A DNA stretch of 46,131 nucleotides from Methanosarcinales archaeon (GCA_014859725.1 JACUTQ010000003.1:1-46131), one strand, 5' to 3'. Counted from the stretch's first letter, positions 1-9,225 are shown. Notes: generated by a model not told the origin, from the sequence alone. A program made the numbers and translations.

Positions 1-196
1 CTCCAATGTCCTGTTTGATTTCATTCTCTTTTACGCTTCAAGGCACGCCAGTCAATGACCCCGGACCAGAGGTCCGAGGCCTGTATATAGCGTTTTTTCA
101 GGATTCTCTCCTAATATTCTCATATATATTCCATGCCGGCTCAACCACATCCCAGCCAGCGCCTACAGAAACGTGGTAGCAACCTGGAGCCCGTAG
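1..196. other. Non-coding left edge, nothing identified
   Basis: No convincing reading frame is visible on either strand. The stretch is richer in GC than the promoter region that follows. It contains a perfect 6-base-pair inverted repeat, CGGACC at 62-67 and GGTCCG at 71-76, with a 3-base loop. It could be the end of a gene or mobile element lying outside the window; I could not identify it. Confidence 0.4.
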
Positions 197-336
197 ATGA
201 TCTCTAAACCATTTCTCAAGTGGGGAAATTCTGAGCACCCTGCTACTTACCTTTTATCAACTTTGATATATAACTTACGGAATATTGGGGCTGTAAAAAA
301 GTTTGGTGTTAGCATTACATACCAACCCGACCAAAT

Positions 337-407
337 CTTTGCGGTCTTTGCGCCCTTTGCGGTTACAGAAAAAAAAAACCACCGCAAAGACCACGAAGTA
401 CGCAAAG
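337..407. repeat. Palindromic dispersed-type repeat upstream of glnA
   Basis: Two 27-base arms, 337-363 and 381-407, form an imperfect inverted repeat around a run of A residues. Each arm contains CTTTGCGGT or its complement. The sequence style, alternating CTTTGCG and CTTTGCGGT units, is like short repeats I have seen scattered in euryarchaeal genomes. The repeat lies about 60 bases upstream of the glnA TATA box, so it probably sits outside the core promoter. A small open frame that runs through it (197-457) is explained by the repeat and is not a gene. Confidence 0.55.
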
Positions 408-470
408 TTAAAAAGGTCAGAATATTACTAAAGAACCGACTTTTTAACAGATTTTAAAAACAAACATTTA

Positions 471-521
471 CTTATATAAACATCATAATTCGCACATCAC
501 AACCTTTTGCGTATCAGGTGA
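471..521 (+). promoter_or_regulatory. glnA promoter and ribosome binding site
   Basis: A TATA-like box, CTTATATAAA, lies at 471-480. This predicts a transcription start about 25 bases downstream, near 503. A Shine-Dalgarno AGGTGA is at 516-521, four bases before the ATG at 526. No GGAA-N6-TTCC type NrpR operator was found by eye in the upstream region, although the regulator gene is the next gene downstream. Confidence 0.55.
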
Positions 522-525
522 AATA

Positions 526-1845
526 ATGAGTCCGAGTGAGGAAATTCAAAAAAAAATCCAGGAGACAAATGTAAAGTTCATACGATTGCAGTTCGTGGAT
601 ATTCAGGGTATTGTCAAGAATGTAGCCATACCAATATCCCAGATAGAAAAGGCCGTCAATCAAGGCATATCCTTTGACGGCTCCTCTATAGAAGGATTTG
701 TCAGAATTGAAGAATCCGATATGGTACTAAAACCCAATATCAACACTTTCCAGTTACTTCCATGGCGTAAGAATGGCAGTGTTGCCAGAATGGTCTGTGA
801 TGTTTATAAACCGGACGGAACACCTTTCGAAGGTGACCCCAGGTTTGTGTTAAGGCGCGCCATAGCAGAAGCGGCATCCATGGGATTTGAAATGAATACC
901 GGACCCGAACTGGAATTCTTCCTTTTCGAGAAAAAAGACGGTCGCCCCACCACCACTCCCCACGATTCAGCCGGATATTTTGACTTCGGTCCTGTGGACC
1001 TGGCTGAAGATATCAGGCGGGAAATCGTGATTGCTTTGGAAGGCATGGGATTTGAGATAGAAGCCTCCCACCATGAAGTAGCCTCAGGCCAGCATGAGAT
1101 CGATTTCAAATACGGTGATTCGCTTACTACTGCCGATAATGTTGTCACATTCAAATATGTAACCAGGACCATTGCTAATAATATGGGACTGCATGCAACC
1201 TTTATGCCAAAGCCCCTGTTTGGTGAGAACGGTAGCGGTATGCATACCAACATCTCACTATTCAAGGAAGGTGCAAATGCTTTTTATGACCCTGATAATG
1301 AATACGGGATCAGCGACACATTGAAATATTTCATTGGTGGAGTACTTAAACATATCAAAGCAATCACTGCTATTTCCAATCCCACAGTCAATTCGTATAA
1401 GAGATTGGTTCCGGGTTATGAAGCCCCTGTATATATTTCATGGTCGGGTGCCAACAGGACATCACTTATCAGAATACCGGCTGCCCGTGGATCAAGTACT
1501 AGGACAGAGCTGCGCAGTCCGGATCCCTCATGCAATCCTTATTTGACCTTTGCTGTATTACTTATGGCAGGACTTGAAGGTATCAAAAATAAGATAGACC
1601 CTGGAGAGCCGGCAAATGAAAATATCTTTGAAATGACACCCGAGGGTCGCCTGGAACGGGGCATAGATTATCTTCCAATCAATCTGAGGGATGCGCTGGA
1701 TGAACTGGAAAAGGATGAATTTATTAAAGATGCCCTGGGACCACATGTATTTAAGGACTTCATGAGGATGGGCAGGGCCGAATGGGATGCTTATAGGATT
1801 CAGGTACACGACTGGGAGATCCAGCGCTACATTAACATCATGTAA
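526..1845 (+). CDS. glnA: Glutamine synthetase, type I
   Basis: Makes glutamine from glutamate, ammonia and ATP in the cytoplasm, the entry point of ammonia assimilation. The 439-residue length fits the type I (GSI-alpha) family. Visible signatures are the N-terminal beta-grasp region, FDGSSIEGF near residue 50, the metal-binding GPELEFF near 127, and the ATP-binding NPTVNSYKRLVPG stretch with its catalytic region near 290. No Tyr-containing adenylylation motif is evident near residue 370 onward, where GEPANENIFEM is found, which agrees with a form not controlled by adenylylation. The start is fixed by AGGTGA four bases upstream. It is followed after 15 bases by nrpR, so the two are probably co-transcribed. 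Confidence 0.96.
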   Translation: MSPSEEIQKKIQETNVKFIRLQFVDIQGIVKNVAIPISQIEKAVNQGISFDGSSIEGFVRIEESDMVLKPNINTFQLLPWRKNGSVARMVCDVYKPDGTPFEGDPRFVLRRAIAEAASMGFEMNTGPELEFFLFEKKDGRPTTTPHDSAGYFDFGPVDLAEDIRREIVIALEGMGFEIEASHHEVASGQHEIDFKYGDSLTTADNVVTFKYVTRTIANNMGLHATFMPKPLFGENGSGMHTNISLFKEGANAFYDPDNEYGISDTLKYFIGGVLKHIKAITAISNPTVNSYKRLVPGYEAPVYISWSGANRTSLIRIPAARGSSTRTELRSPDPSCNPYLTFAVLLMAGLEGIKNKIDPGEPANENIFEMTPEGRLERGIDYLPINLRDALDELEKDEFIKDALGPHVFKDFMRMGRAEWDAYRIQVHDWEIQRYINIM

Positions 1846-1860
1846 GATAGGTGAATTTTC

Positions 1861-2844
1861 GTGATCTCTTCAAACACTGACCCACAGGTACAACGAAAAT
1901 TAATGGAGATCCTTAGGATCATCAATGAAAGCGATGGTCCCATAGGTGCCCGTATCATTGCTGATAAGATGAGAGAACGAGGATATCAGATAGGAGAAAG
2001 AGGGGTCAGGTACCACCTCAGGATCCTGGATGAGCGGGGACTTACCTCAAGGGAAGGTTATTCGGGCCGTATTCTTACAGAATTGGGTCTAACTGAGCTG
2101 GAAGACGGTCTGATCGGACACAGGGTTGGATTTATTACTACCAATATCGATGAACTGGTCTATAAAACTGACATTGATATAGAGACTGGTAAAGGTAATG
2201 TAATTGTTAACACTGCATTGTTAGATAAGGACTTTTTTGAGCAAGCAATCGAGATTATTGCGTCGTTATGTGACAGTCCGTACTCTATAAGTCCTTATGT
2301 TAAGATAATGGAAGAAGACAATTATGAATTCAGGGTGCCTGAAGGCATGGTTGGGATCGCCAATGTTTGCAGTATCACCATTGACGGGATACTGGCTAAA
2401 AAAGGGCTCCCTGTAAATACAAAATGCGGGGGGCTAGTCCAGGTAAGAGCAGGTATCCCAACTTCCTTTACTGATATCATAATGTATGAAGGGACTACCA
2501 TCGATCCCATGAGGATTTTCATGGCCCGTAATATGACCTCGGTATTGGAAACAATGCAAACAGGAAATGGAAAAATCTTAGCAAATGTTAGAGAAATTCC
2601 TATGTCAGCAAAAGATTATGCAATAGATATTCTGGAAAAGGCAAAAGAGATTGATATCAATGGTCTGATCAAGTTAGGAGAACCAGGGAAGTCTATTCTC
2701 AGGGCACCTATTAATCCGGGAAAGATAGGATTATCCATATATGCGGGTATCAATAGTCTGGCAGCTGTACAGGAGAGTGGAATTGATATATCTGTCCATC
2801 CAATTTCAAGTATTATGAATTATAAGGATATGAAAAAATTATAG
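1861..2844 (+). CDS. nrpR: NrpR-type nitrogen regulator (NrpRI architecture)
   Basis: Transcriptional repressor of nitrogen-assimilation genes in methanogens, relieved by 2-oxoglutarate. The 327-residue protein has an N-terminal winged-helix DNA-binding domain (about residues 10-70, with ERGVRYHLRILDERGL) followed by a single NrpR/DUF128 effector domain (about 85-320). One winged helix plus one effector domain matches NrpRI of Methanosarcina rather than the two-domain form of Methanococcus. The start is GTG, supported by AGGTGA at 1849-1854. Its placement directly behind glnA suggests that it shares the glnA promoter and may control its own expression. No ordinary NrpR operator was seen in the glnA leader. 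Confidence 0.9.
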   Translation: MISSNTDPQVQRKLMEILRIINESDGPIGARIIADKMRERGYQIGERGVRYHLRILDERGLTSREGYSGRILTELGLTELEDGLIGHRVGFITTNIDELVYKTDIDIETGKGNVIVNTALLDKDFFEQAIEIIASLCDSPYSISPYVKIMEEDNYEFRVPEGMVGIANVCSITIDGILAKKGLPVNTKCGGLVQVRAGIPTSFTDIIMYEGTTIDPMRIFMARNMTSVLETMQTGNGKILANVREIPMSAKDYAIDILEKAKEIDINGLIKLGEPGKSILRAPINPGKIGLSIYAGINSLAAVQESGIDISVHPISSIMNYKDMKKL

Positions 2845-2849
2845 GTTCT

Positions 2850-3246
2850 ATGGAAATATATGAAACCACAGATGCTGATTTTGAAAAACTAAAAGAATTC
2901 ATGGAATTAGTGGATTCTGAATTTTTTCCACCATTATCCAGTCGGCCTGGAGGTATTAACGGCCGCATTTCTGGCAATCTTGCAAGGCACCATCTTATTG
3001 CTGAGATAGAGGGCAGAGTAGCTGGAGTAATAGGATATCGGAAGAACTGGAATGGAACTGGAGAAGCATATGTCTCATTTATCGCGGTCCATCCTGAATA
3101 CCGGAGAAAAAGGATCGCTTGTTCCCTGGATACTGCATTGATGCAAAAGCTATCTGTTGATGGGATATCATATCTTCCGGATCCTGGAAGATGACAGAGG
3201 TGTGGGTGTGGATACTATATATTTTAAAAAAACTATTGAATGTTGA
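2850..3246 (+). pseudogene. GNAT acetyltransferase, frameshifted and internally deleted
   Basis: The open frame of 114 residues (2850-3194) begins like a GNAT N-acetyltransferase. It has the acetyl-CoA binding strand and loop VSFIAVHPEYRRKRIA near residue 90, and then stops early. Immediately downstream, in the +1 frame, the sequence reads RILEDDRGVGVDTIYFKKTI up to a stop at 3244-3246, which is the usual C-terminal end of this family. About 30 residues between the two parts (the motif B region) are missing, so both a deletion and a frameshift are implied. It starts 5 bases after nrpR and probably was the third gene of the glnA operon. A functional truncated protein is unlikely. Confidence 0.65.
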
Positions 3247-3509
3247 CAATTAATTTCTTAAAATATTGTGAGCGGGTTGGGGAGTGGGGGGTTGTTTATA
3301 AAAGAATTGAACCCGCTCAATATTCTAACATAATGACCTTCTATAAATATGTTTCCATTATTCAACATCAGTTGCCCCTTTATTTCAACTGGAGGATTAA
3401 TTAATTTATGAGGTTTGAACAATAATCCAGATCAAGAATTTTAACCGCATGAATGGTCTAATGTGCAAAACCATTATATTTGATTAAATATTACAATAGA
3501 GAAATCGGA
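3247..3509. other. Intergenic region with a long G-rich-loop inverted repeat
   Basis: No gene is seen. Arms at 3262-3278 and 3310-3324 can form 15 base pairs with a single bulged T. The 31-base loop begins with a run of G-rich sequence. There is no T-run after the right arm, so it is not a typical terminator. A short structured RNA or the remains of a mobile element are both possible. TATA-like stretches occur near 3340 and 3400. Confidence 0.45.
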
Positions 3510-3563
3510 GTAACACATTTTAATAAAATAGTGTTACGGTTATAAAAATAATTTTATGAGGAG
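3510..3563 (+). promoter_or_regulatory. cfb operon promoter with a perfect dyad
   Basis: GTAACAC at 3510-3516 and GTGTTAC at 3531-3537 form a perfect 7-base inverted repeat. The 14-base AT-only spacer between them looks like a TATA-box region. A further TATA-like stretch is at 3540-3549, and a GAGGAG ribosome binding site at 3558-3563, five bases before the cfbA ATG. A dyad that straddles the core promoter is what a repressor operator would look like. The regulator is unknown; because the operon makes a nickel cofactor, a metal-responsive protein is a reasonable guess only. Confidence 0.45.
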
Positions 3564-3568
3564 ATCAT

Positions 3569-3967
3569 ATGACTGGAAAAATCGGAATACTGGCACTGGG
3601 ACACGGAAGCAAGCTCCCGCATAATAAAGAGGTTGTGACTGGAGTCGCTAACCTGATAGCTGAAAAATATGAAACTGCTGTGGTAAGGACCGGGTTCATG
3701 AACATGAACAATCCAACCATGGATGAAGGATTGAAAGCTTTTGAGGGCACAGGTGTAACCACTATTGTGGCAGTCCCCATATTTTTGGCTCACGGAGTAC
3801 ACACCACTGAAGACATTCCCCAGATACTGGGTATCAGCCGGGAAGACCGCAAGACTACCATCCAGCTAAACGGGAATAACGTCACATTAGTTTATGCCGA
3901 ACCCCTGGGCGCCGATCCTTTGATTGCGGATCTGGCTTATAAGAGGGTCTTGGAAGCATTGAATTAA
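3569..3967 (+). CDS. cfbA: Sirohydrochlorin nickelochelatase CfbA
   Basis: Inserts Ni2+ into sirohydrochlorin, the first dedicated step of coenzyme F430 synthesis; the family also acts as a cobaltochelatase (CbiX small form). The 132-residue length fits the short archaeal enzyme, which works as a homodimer. The metal-binding histidines are visible as His12 in LGHGS and as His75 and His78 in FLAHGVHTT. It opens the cfb operon: cfbE starts only 8 bases after its stop. The order here is cfbA, cfbE, cfbD, cfbC, and cfbB (the a,c-diamide synthase) is not in the cluster. Confidence 0.93.
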   Translation: MTGKIGILALGHGSKLPHNKEVVTGVANLIAEKYETAVVRTGFMNMNNPTMDEGLKAFEGTGVTTIVAVPIFLAHGVHTTEDIPQILGISREDRKTTIQLNGNNVTLVYAEPLGADPLIADLAYKRVLEALN

Positions 3968-3975
3968 ATTCGCTT

Positions 3976-5301
3976 ATGCTGTTCGAAAATCAAGATGTAA
4001 CTGTTGTGGATTTGACCCACGGCGGCATTCCCCTGGCCCTGAATATCGCACAATTTGCCCGTGGTGTTACTGGTATAGACGTATACGGCACCGTGGATAG
4101 CGTAGTCCTTACAGGGCTTGAAAAGGACGGCATCGAAATTTCCAAGACAATTCAAAGTGATACCGACCTGATAGTGGCACCCGTACACCTGGACCCGGAC
4201 TTATTACCTGACAGTAATAGCAATGAAATAATTACCCATCACAGAGCAGTAGGCGAGATTCTATTGAATACTGATATGGGAGCAAAAGTCATCGAGATCA
4301 CAGGGACAGGCGCCAAAACAAGCACTGCTACATTACTGGCAGACATGATGTCCCGACAGATGTCTGTGATATCCCACACAAGCCGGGGGGTGGAACAATG
4401 GCAAAATGGAGCACCAGAAATGGTGCATCACGGCCTGAGCATTGCCCCGGGCAGTATACTTGAAGCATTGGAATACACACGAGGCATCAATCCTGATCTA
4501 TATATTTTCGAGATTTCGCTGGGAGGAACGGGAGCTGCTGATCTGGGAATAATTACTAGCCTGGATAATGAATATACCATAGCTGGCGGCAGCAGGTCAT
4601 CATCTATGGCAAAAAAACAGATCATTGATTATGCAAAGCAGGGCAGTACACTGCTGATAAATGCAAATGCGGGTGAAATTGATCTGCCAAACAACATAAA
4701 ATCAGTAAGTTTTAGCGATACCTCAAAAGATGCTGAATTTTCGATTGATAATTCCAAAAGTGACTGGATTATTCGTTTCAGCAAACAGACCTTCAGGTTT
4801 GCCCCAAATACCGGTTATGATCCAAATGCATATACAACCGCTATTATTTGCGCAACAGCCGCATCCACACTGATGGGGGTGAGTCCTGAAACAATTGAAT
4901 CGACCCTATCTGAATTCCATGGAGTCAATGGCAGGATGCAGGTTGTGAAGCACTCAGGCCGGATAATGCTTGATAATTCCAACTCTGGTATGAATCCAGC
5001 ATCATTAGAGCATGCCCTGGAATATTCCCGCAATATTTCAGAAAATAACAGCAAGCGTGTATATATTATAGGTGAGGAAGCAGAGCAGGTATGCGAAGGT
5101 CTTGACCCCGAAGCTGTCAATACTTTTGTCAGTGAACACGACCGGGAACTTGATAATATCATTCTGGTGGGGGAGCGCATGCATGCCATTACCGGAGATA
5201 ATATTCAACATGCCGGTAGCCTTAAAGATGCTATTGGAATCGCAGAATCACTGACTTTGAAAAACGACATGATAATCTCATGTGTTAAATGTTTCAGATA
5301 A
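3976..5301 (+). CDS. cfbE: Coenzyme F430 synthetase CfbE (Mur-ligase-like)
   Basis: Catalyses the last step of F430 synthesis, an ATP-dependent closure of the carbocyclic ring of 15,17(3)-seco-F430. The 441-residue protein resembles MurD-type ligases. An ATP-binding loop, TGTGAKTST, lies near residues 111-119, after an N-terminal domain of about 100 residues. The central and C-terminal ligase domains follow, with GVNGRMQVV near 315 and [10 protein letters not shown] near 332. No strong Shine-Dalgarno is seen before the ATG, and the 8-base gap from cfbA suggests translation coupled to it. The stop is 16 bases before the cfbD start. Confidence 0.88.
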   Translation: MLFENQDVTVVDLTHGGIPLALNIAQFARGVTGIDVYGTVDSVVLTGLEKDGIEISKTIQSDTDLIVAPVHLDPDLLPDSNSNEIITHHRAVGEILLNTDMGAKVIEITGTGAKTSTATLLADMMSRQMSVISHTSRGVEQWQNGAPEMVHHGLSIAPGSILEALEYTRGINPDLYIFEISLGGTGAADLGIITSLDNEYTIAGGSRSSSMAKKQIIDYAKQGSTLLINANAGEIDLPNNIKSVSFSDTSKDAEFSIDNSKSDWIIRFSKQTFRFAPNTGYDPNAYTTAIICATAASTLMGVSPETIESTLSEFHGVNGRMQVVKHSGRIMLDNSNSGMNPASLEHALEYSRNISENNSKRVYIIGEEAEQVCEGLDPEAVNTFVSEHDRELDNIILVGERMHAITGDNIQHAGSLKDAIGIAESLTLKNDMIISCVKCFR

Positions 5302-5317
5302 ATCGGAGGATAATAGA

Positions 5318-6448
5318 ATGAGCCCAGTACCTTTACAAAAAGAACCCACGATCATACATCCCAGACCCAGTTCCATTGTAGCTGCCCTTTACACACTTCG
5401 GGACCTTGATGTGGACGTGGTCATCCTGCACGGCCCTCCGGGATGCAGTTTCAAACATGCCAGGTTACTGGAAGAGGATGGGCTGCGTGTAGTTACTACT
5501 GCCCTGGACGAATCGGGTTTCGTGTTCGGAGGACACGACCAGCTGGTTAAGCTGCTTGAAAAAGTCATTGAGAAATTCGATCCTAAAAGGATCGGGATCG
5601 TAGGAACCTGTGCCAGCATGATCATTGGTGAGGAACTGCACGAAGCTGTTCTGGAGGTAAATCCCGATGTACCTGTTATTGAAGTTGAGGTCCACGCAGG
5701 TTACCCCAACAATACCAAAGGTGTTATCATTACACTGGAATCGGCATTGTCTGCCGGTATCTTGAGCGAGGAAGAATTCCAGCGCCAGAAGGTTCTGCTT
5801 GAAAAGGCCACTGAAGTGGAAAAACGCCACGGTGCGGCTTCCAAAGAGTATCTGGAACCCAGCCGGGGTGATACCAAATACACAGTGGCGAAAAGGATTA
5901 TAGAGTTATTAAAGGCAGGCAAGAAAGGTCTCAACATCCTGAATGCCAAAAAGGAGACGGGTTACATGTTCGCTGATATCAATGCGGCTGTGAACCAGGT
6001 GGCAAAGGAACTTGGCTCCACATCTGAAATTATCAATATGGCAAACCTTGATGAGAACCTGGGACTTGACAGGGTAAAATCCCATGCCAGAAACATTAAT
6101 CGTGATCTTCAGAAAATGGGCATTGAGGTACACGAGATTATCGGCGGGCTGGATGAATACCCTGTTGCAGGAGAGCTGGTCAACCGGCTCATAGCTGAGA
6201 AATATTCAGATTTTGATTTTGCAGTGATAACAGGTGTGCCCCATGCCATTCCAATGGACAACCTTCAGGGCATGGAGGTTATCTCAGTGACCAATGGTCC
6301 CAGGCAGGTACTGCCGTTAAAGGAGATGGGGCATGAATATGTGGTGGTTGAGATAGACCTCCATCCCAAGACTCTTGGTGTTAGCAGCATCGTGGAATCC
6401 GAGTTCGGGGCAACTCTGCGGGAGTTGGCACGGGAGGAGGGGACATGA
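5318..6448 (+). CDS. cfbD: NifD-like subunit of Ni-sirohydrochlorin a,c-diamide reductase, CfbD
   Basis: Partner of CfbC in the nitrogenase-like complex that reduces Ni-sirohydrochlorin a,c-diamide in F430 synthesis. It has the NifD/BchN-like fold, with a [4Fe-4S] cysteine in GPPGCSF and a second in VGTCAS. The ATG at 5318 is chosen because GGAGG at 5305-5309 stands 8 bases upstream; an in-frame ATG at 5282 lies inside cfbE and has no such site. This gives 376 residues, a normal length. It overlaps the cfbC start by four bases (ATGA), so the two subunits are translationally coupled. Confidence 0.92.
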   Translation: MSPVPLQKEPTIIHPRPSSIVAALYTLRDLDVDVVILHGPPGCSFKHARLLEEDGLRVVTTALDESGFVFGGHDQLVKLLEKVIEKFDPKRIGIVGTCASMIIGEELHEAVLEVNPDVPVIEVEVHAGYPNNTKGVIITLESALSAGILSEEEFQRQKVLLEKATEVEKRHGAASKEYLEPSRGDTKYTVAKRIIELLKAGKKGLNILNAKKETGYMFADINAAVNQVAKELGSTSEIINMANLDENLGLDRVKSHARNINRDLQKMGIEVHEIIGGLDEYPVAGELVNRLIAEKYSDFDFAVITGVPHAIPMDNLQGMEVISVTNGPRQVLPLKEMGHEYVVVEIDLHPKTLGVSSIVESEFGATLRELAREEGT

Positions 6449-7230
6449 AACAGATCGCTATTTATGGAAAAGGGGGGATCGGGAAGAGCAGTACAGCATC
6501 CAATGTTGCAGCTGCCTGTGCTGATGAAGGATACAAGGTCACGATTGTCGGCTGCGATCCAAAAAGCGATTCCTCAATTACACTACTGAGAGGCGAGCGC
6601 ATCCCTACGGTTATGGAACTGATGCAGCAGGGATTTGAAATCTCAGAAGAAGATGTTGTATTTGAAGGTTACAAAGGAGTTAAATGTGTGGAAGTCGGGG
6701 GGCCTGAACCCGGGATAGGCTGTGCTGGCCGGGGGATTATCGTGGCTATTAAAATGCTGCAGAAAAAATCCTCTGTAATGGCGGACAGTGACCTTATCAT
6801 ATATGATGTTCCAGGGGATATTGTGTGCGGGGGGTTCGCTGCCCCGATCAGGAAAGGGCTGGTCAATGATACGTATGTTCTGACATCTGGCGAATATATG
6901 CCATTATATGCGGCAAATAATATCTGCAAGGGTTTTTCCCGTCTCGGTAACCATTTGAACGGCGTGATCTGCAACAGTCGAAATGCTGAGAACGAAGAAG
7001 CCATTGTCAAAGCCTTTGCTCAGGAATTGGGCAGCGAGCTGCTGGCTTTTATACCCAAGGACCCCATTGTCCAGACCTGTGAGCGGGCGGGATATTCTGT
7101 GATTGAAAAGCAACCTGACAGTGAGATCGCTGGAGTGTATCGCAAACTTGCCAGGTCGATAATGGATGGGATTTCATCCTGCAAACCCCAACCTTTGACA
7201 GATGCCAGATTGCGGGAGTTAACAGGATAA
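6445..7230 (+). CDS. cfbC: NifH-like reductase component CfbC
   Basis: ATP-dependent electron donor to CfbD in F430 synthesis, homologous to nitrogenase iron protein. The 261-residue protein starts with the P-loop GKGGIGKSS (about residues 8-16). The two cysteines that bridge a [4Fe-4S] cluster between the subunits of the homodimer are visible in GIGCAGRGI and [10 protein letters not shown]. It ends the four-gene cfb run. It differs from true NifH by its context: no nifDK genes are nearby, and cfbA and cfbE flank the pair. Confidence 0.93.
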   Translation: MKQIAIYGKGGIGKSSTASNVAAACADEGYKVTIVGCDPKSDSSITLLRGERIPTVMELMQQGFEISEEDVVFEGYKGVKCVEVGGPEPGIGCAGRGIIVAIKMLQKKSSVMADSDLIIYDVPGDIVCGGFAAPIRKGLVNDTYVLTSGEYMPLYAANNICKGFSRLGNHLNGVICNSRNAENEEAIVKAFAQELGSELLAFIPKDPIVQTCERAGYSVIEKQPDSEIAGVYRKLARSIMDGISSCKPQPLTDARLRELTG

Positions 7231-7291
7231 GGGTATATTTTTTCACAAGTTTTTTAACGTAAGGACATCCTCTTTCAACTGGGTAAACTGA

Positions 7292-7549
7292 ATGAAAGAA
7301 GATATATATGATGTTGATTTTCCCTGCAAACGGCTCAGGGTCATTCTTGAACAGATCGTCCCTGATATTGTAGCACGCTGGAAATCCCAGAAATTGGATC
7401 GGGATGAAATAAGAAAGAACCTTGGAAACAGACGCCGCAGGGCGTATGAATTGCTGGAAAAATGCCCGTCAGAAAAATATACTCCTGAAATTATTGAAGA
7501 AAAATTCAAATGGGCTTATAAAGAATTGAAAATGGAGTATCCTCATTGA
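7292..7549 (+). CDS. Small charged protein of unknown function
   Basis: An 85-residue reading frame that I do not recognise. It is rich in charged residues, with a basic RRRRAYELLEKC segment at about residues 49-60 and probable helices throughout. Cysteines occur at about residues 12 and 60. It lies 61 bases after cfbC and 56 before purH, on the same strand. An overlapping minus-strand frame (7243-7509) exists, but the plus-strand one has the more protein-like composition. The ribosome binding site is weak (GGGTAAAC). Function cannot be stated. Confidence 0.55.
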   Translation: MKEDIYDVDFPCKRLRVILEQIVPDIVARWKSQKLDRDEIRKNLGNRRRRAYELLEKCPSEKYTPEIIEEKFKWAYKELKMEYPH

Positions 7550-7605
7550 CGTTCATTTACAGTAATATTTATTTAACTTATCCTCTTATCTGAAGCGGTG
7601 ATTGA

Positions 7606-9225
7606 TTGGCAAGTGTAAAACGGGCACTAATAAGTGTATCAGATAAGACAGGAATAGTCAATTTTGCAAAAACTCTTGCTGATATGGGTGTCGAGATAAT
7701 CTCAACCGGAGGTACAGCAAAAACCTTACGAGCAGCCGGGATATCTGTACGGGATGTTTCAGAGGTCACTGGTTTTCCAGAGATGATGGACGGCAGGGTC
7801 AAGACCTTGCATCCAAAAATTCATGGAGGATTACTATGTCTTCGGGATAACATAGACCACATGAGCCAGATTCAAAAACATGATACCAGACTTATCGATC
7901 TTGTAGCAGTAAACCTGTATCCTTTCAGGGAAACCGTGGCAAAACAGGATGTCACCCTGGAAGAGGCAATTGAAAATATCGATATTGGCGGACCTACCCT
8001 TGTCAGGGCATCGGCAAAGAATTACAGGCATGTGGTCATAATCACAGACCCTGCGGACTATTCGTCTATCAGTGCAGAATTACAGGAAGAAGGGGAGGTG
8101 TCACTTGCCAGCAAGGAAAAGCTTGCTGTTAAGGCCTTCGGGCATACTGCAGATTATGATTCAGCCATTGATACATACCTCAGCCATCAACTGGCCAATG
8201 AGGATATTTTAAGGCTCAAATTTGTGGAAGGCAAGACACTTCGCTATGGTGAGAACTGGCACCAATGGGCAAAATTCTATAAAGAGACCGGAGTGGACGG
8301 ACCCAGCCTTTCAAAGATCGTCCAGCATAACGGCAAAGAGATGTCATATAACAATTACGTTGATACTGACAATGCGCTGCAAACCATTCTGGAATTTGGT
8401 GACAAAACGGCAGCATGCGTGGTCAAACACAACAACCCATGTGGGTTGGCAACTGGTAGAACGTTAAGGGATGCACTGGCTGCTGCCTGGGATGGGGATC
8501 CCATTTCGGCCTTTGGCAGTATCATATGTTTCAATAAAACTGTTGATATTGATACTGCCCAGTTTACGAAAGGGAAATTTGTGGAGGTAATCCTGGCTCC
8601 CGGATATGAACCGGATGCCCTGGAATTTTTAAAGAAAAAAAGCAAGGACCTGCGAATCCTGGAGCTGCCTGAGATGGTTGAGGAGATTGAGATTGAGAGT
8701 AGATTTACCAACATCGTAGGAGGAATGCTCCAGCAGTCAAGGGATGTTGGTGTGTTCGAGAAATGGGATGTGGTTACGGATACGACATTCCCTGAATCCA
8801 AAAGAGAACTGGCTGAGTTCTCAATGACAGCCTGCAAAAGGACAAAATCCAATTCAGTTATCATTGCCTGGGAATATGTACCAGGGAGCTTCATGGTTCT
8901 GGGTATGGGGGCAGGTCAGCCCAATAGGGTTGATTCTATACGCAAACTGGCAGTGACAAAGGCCAGGGAGAATCTTGAGGTCATATATGAGCGGCAAAAG
9001 CCTGGAATATCTTTTGACCGGTATGTGAGGGATGTGATGTCTGAATCCGTACTGTCATCTGATGCTTTCTTCCCATTTGACGATAGTATTATACATTCTG
9101 CAGAGCATTACATCAGGTATATCGTGTCTCCTGGAGGTAGTATCAGGGATAATGAGGTAATTGCCACTGCAAACAGGCTGGGAGTTTCACTGGTATTTAC
9201 AGGTATGCGACATTTCAATCATTGA
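7606..9225 (+). CDS. purH: Bifunctional AICAR formyltransferase / IMP cyclohydrolase PurH
   Basis: Performs the last two steps of purine synthesis, formylating AICAR with 10-formyl-tetrahydrofolate and closing the ring to IMP. The 539 residues contain an N-terminal MGS-like IMP cyclohydrolase domain (about 1-195, with GGTAKTL and MMDGRVKTLHPKIHGG) and a C-terminal formyltransferase domain, with KHNNPCG near 275 and AWDGDPISAFGS near 291. It is a bacterial-type two-domain enzyme, whereas many archaea use PurP and PurO. The start is TTG, placed four bases after GGTGAT. The following FKBP gene begins after a short gap, so they may form an operon. Confidence 0.93.
   Translation: MASVKRALISVSDKTGIVNFAKTLADMGVEIISTGGTAKTLRAAGISVRDVSEVTGFPEMMDGRVKTLHPKIHGGLLCLRDNIDHMSQIQKHDTRLIDLVAVNLYPFRETVAKQDVTLEEAIENIDIGGPTLVRASAKNYRHVVIITDPADYSSISAELQEEGEVSLASKEKLAVKAFGHTADYDSAIDTYLSHQLANEDILRLKFVEGKTLRYGENWHQWAKFYKETGVDGPSLSKIVQHNGKEMSYNNYVDTDNALQTILEFGDKTAACVVKHNNPCGLATGRTLRDALAAAWDGDPISAFGSIICFNKTVDIDTAQFTKGKFVEVILAPGYEPDALEFLKKKSKDLRILELPEMVEEIEIESRFTNIVGGMLQQSRDVGVFEKWDVVTDTTFPESKRELAEFSMTACKRTKSNSVIIAWEYVPGSFMVLGMGAGQPNRVDSIRKLAVTKARENLEVIYERQKPGISFDRYVRDVMSESVLSSDAFFPFDDSIIHSAEHYIRYIVSPGGSIRDNEVIATANRLGVSLVFTGMRHFNH

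Noticed and set aside
197-457. 86-residue open frame upstream of glnA
   Set aside because: It runs through the palindromic repeat (FAVFAPFAV and the mirrored part come from the repeat) and has no ribosome binding site.
1-525. NrpR operator (GGAA-N6-TTCC) ahead of glnA
   Set aside because: Searched by eye; no match in the proper spacing was found.
8355-8894. 179-residue minus-strand open frame inside purH
   Set aside because: It is a shadow of purH, with no ribosome binding site and a composition unlike real proteins.
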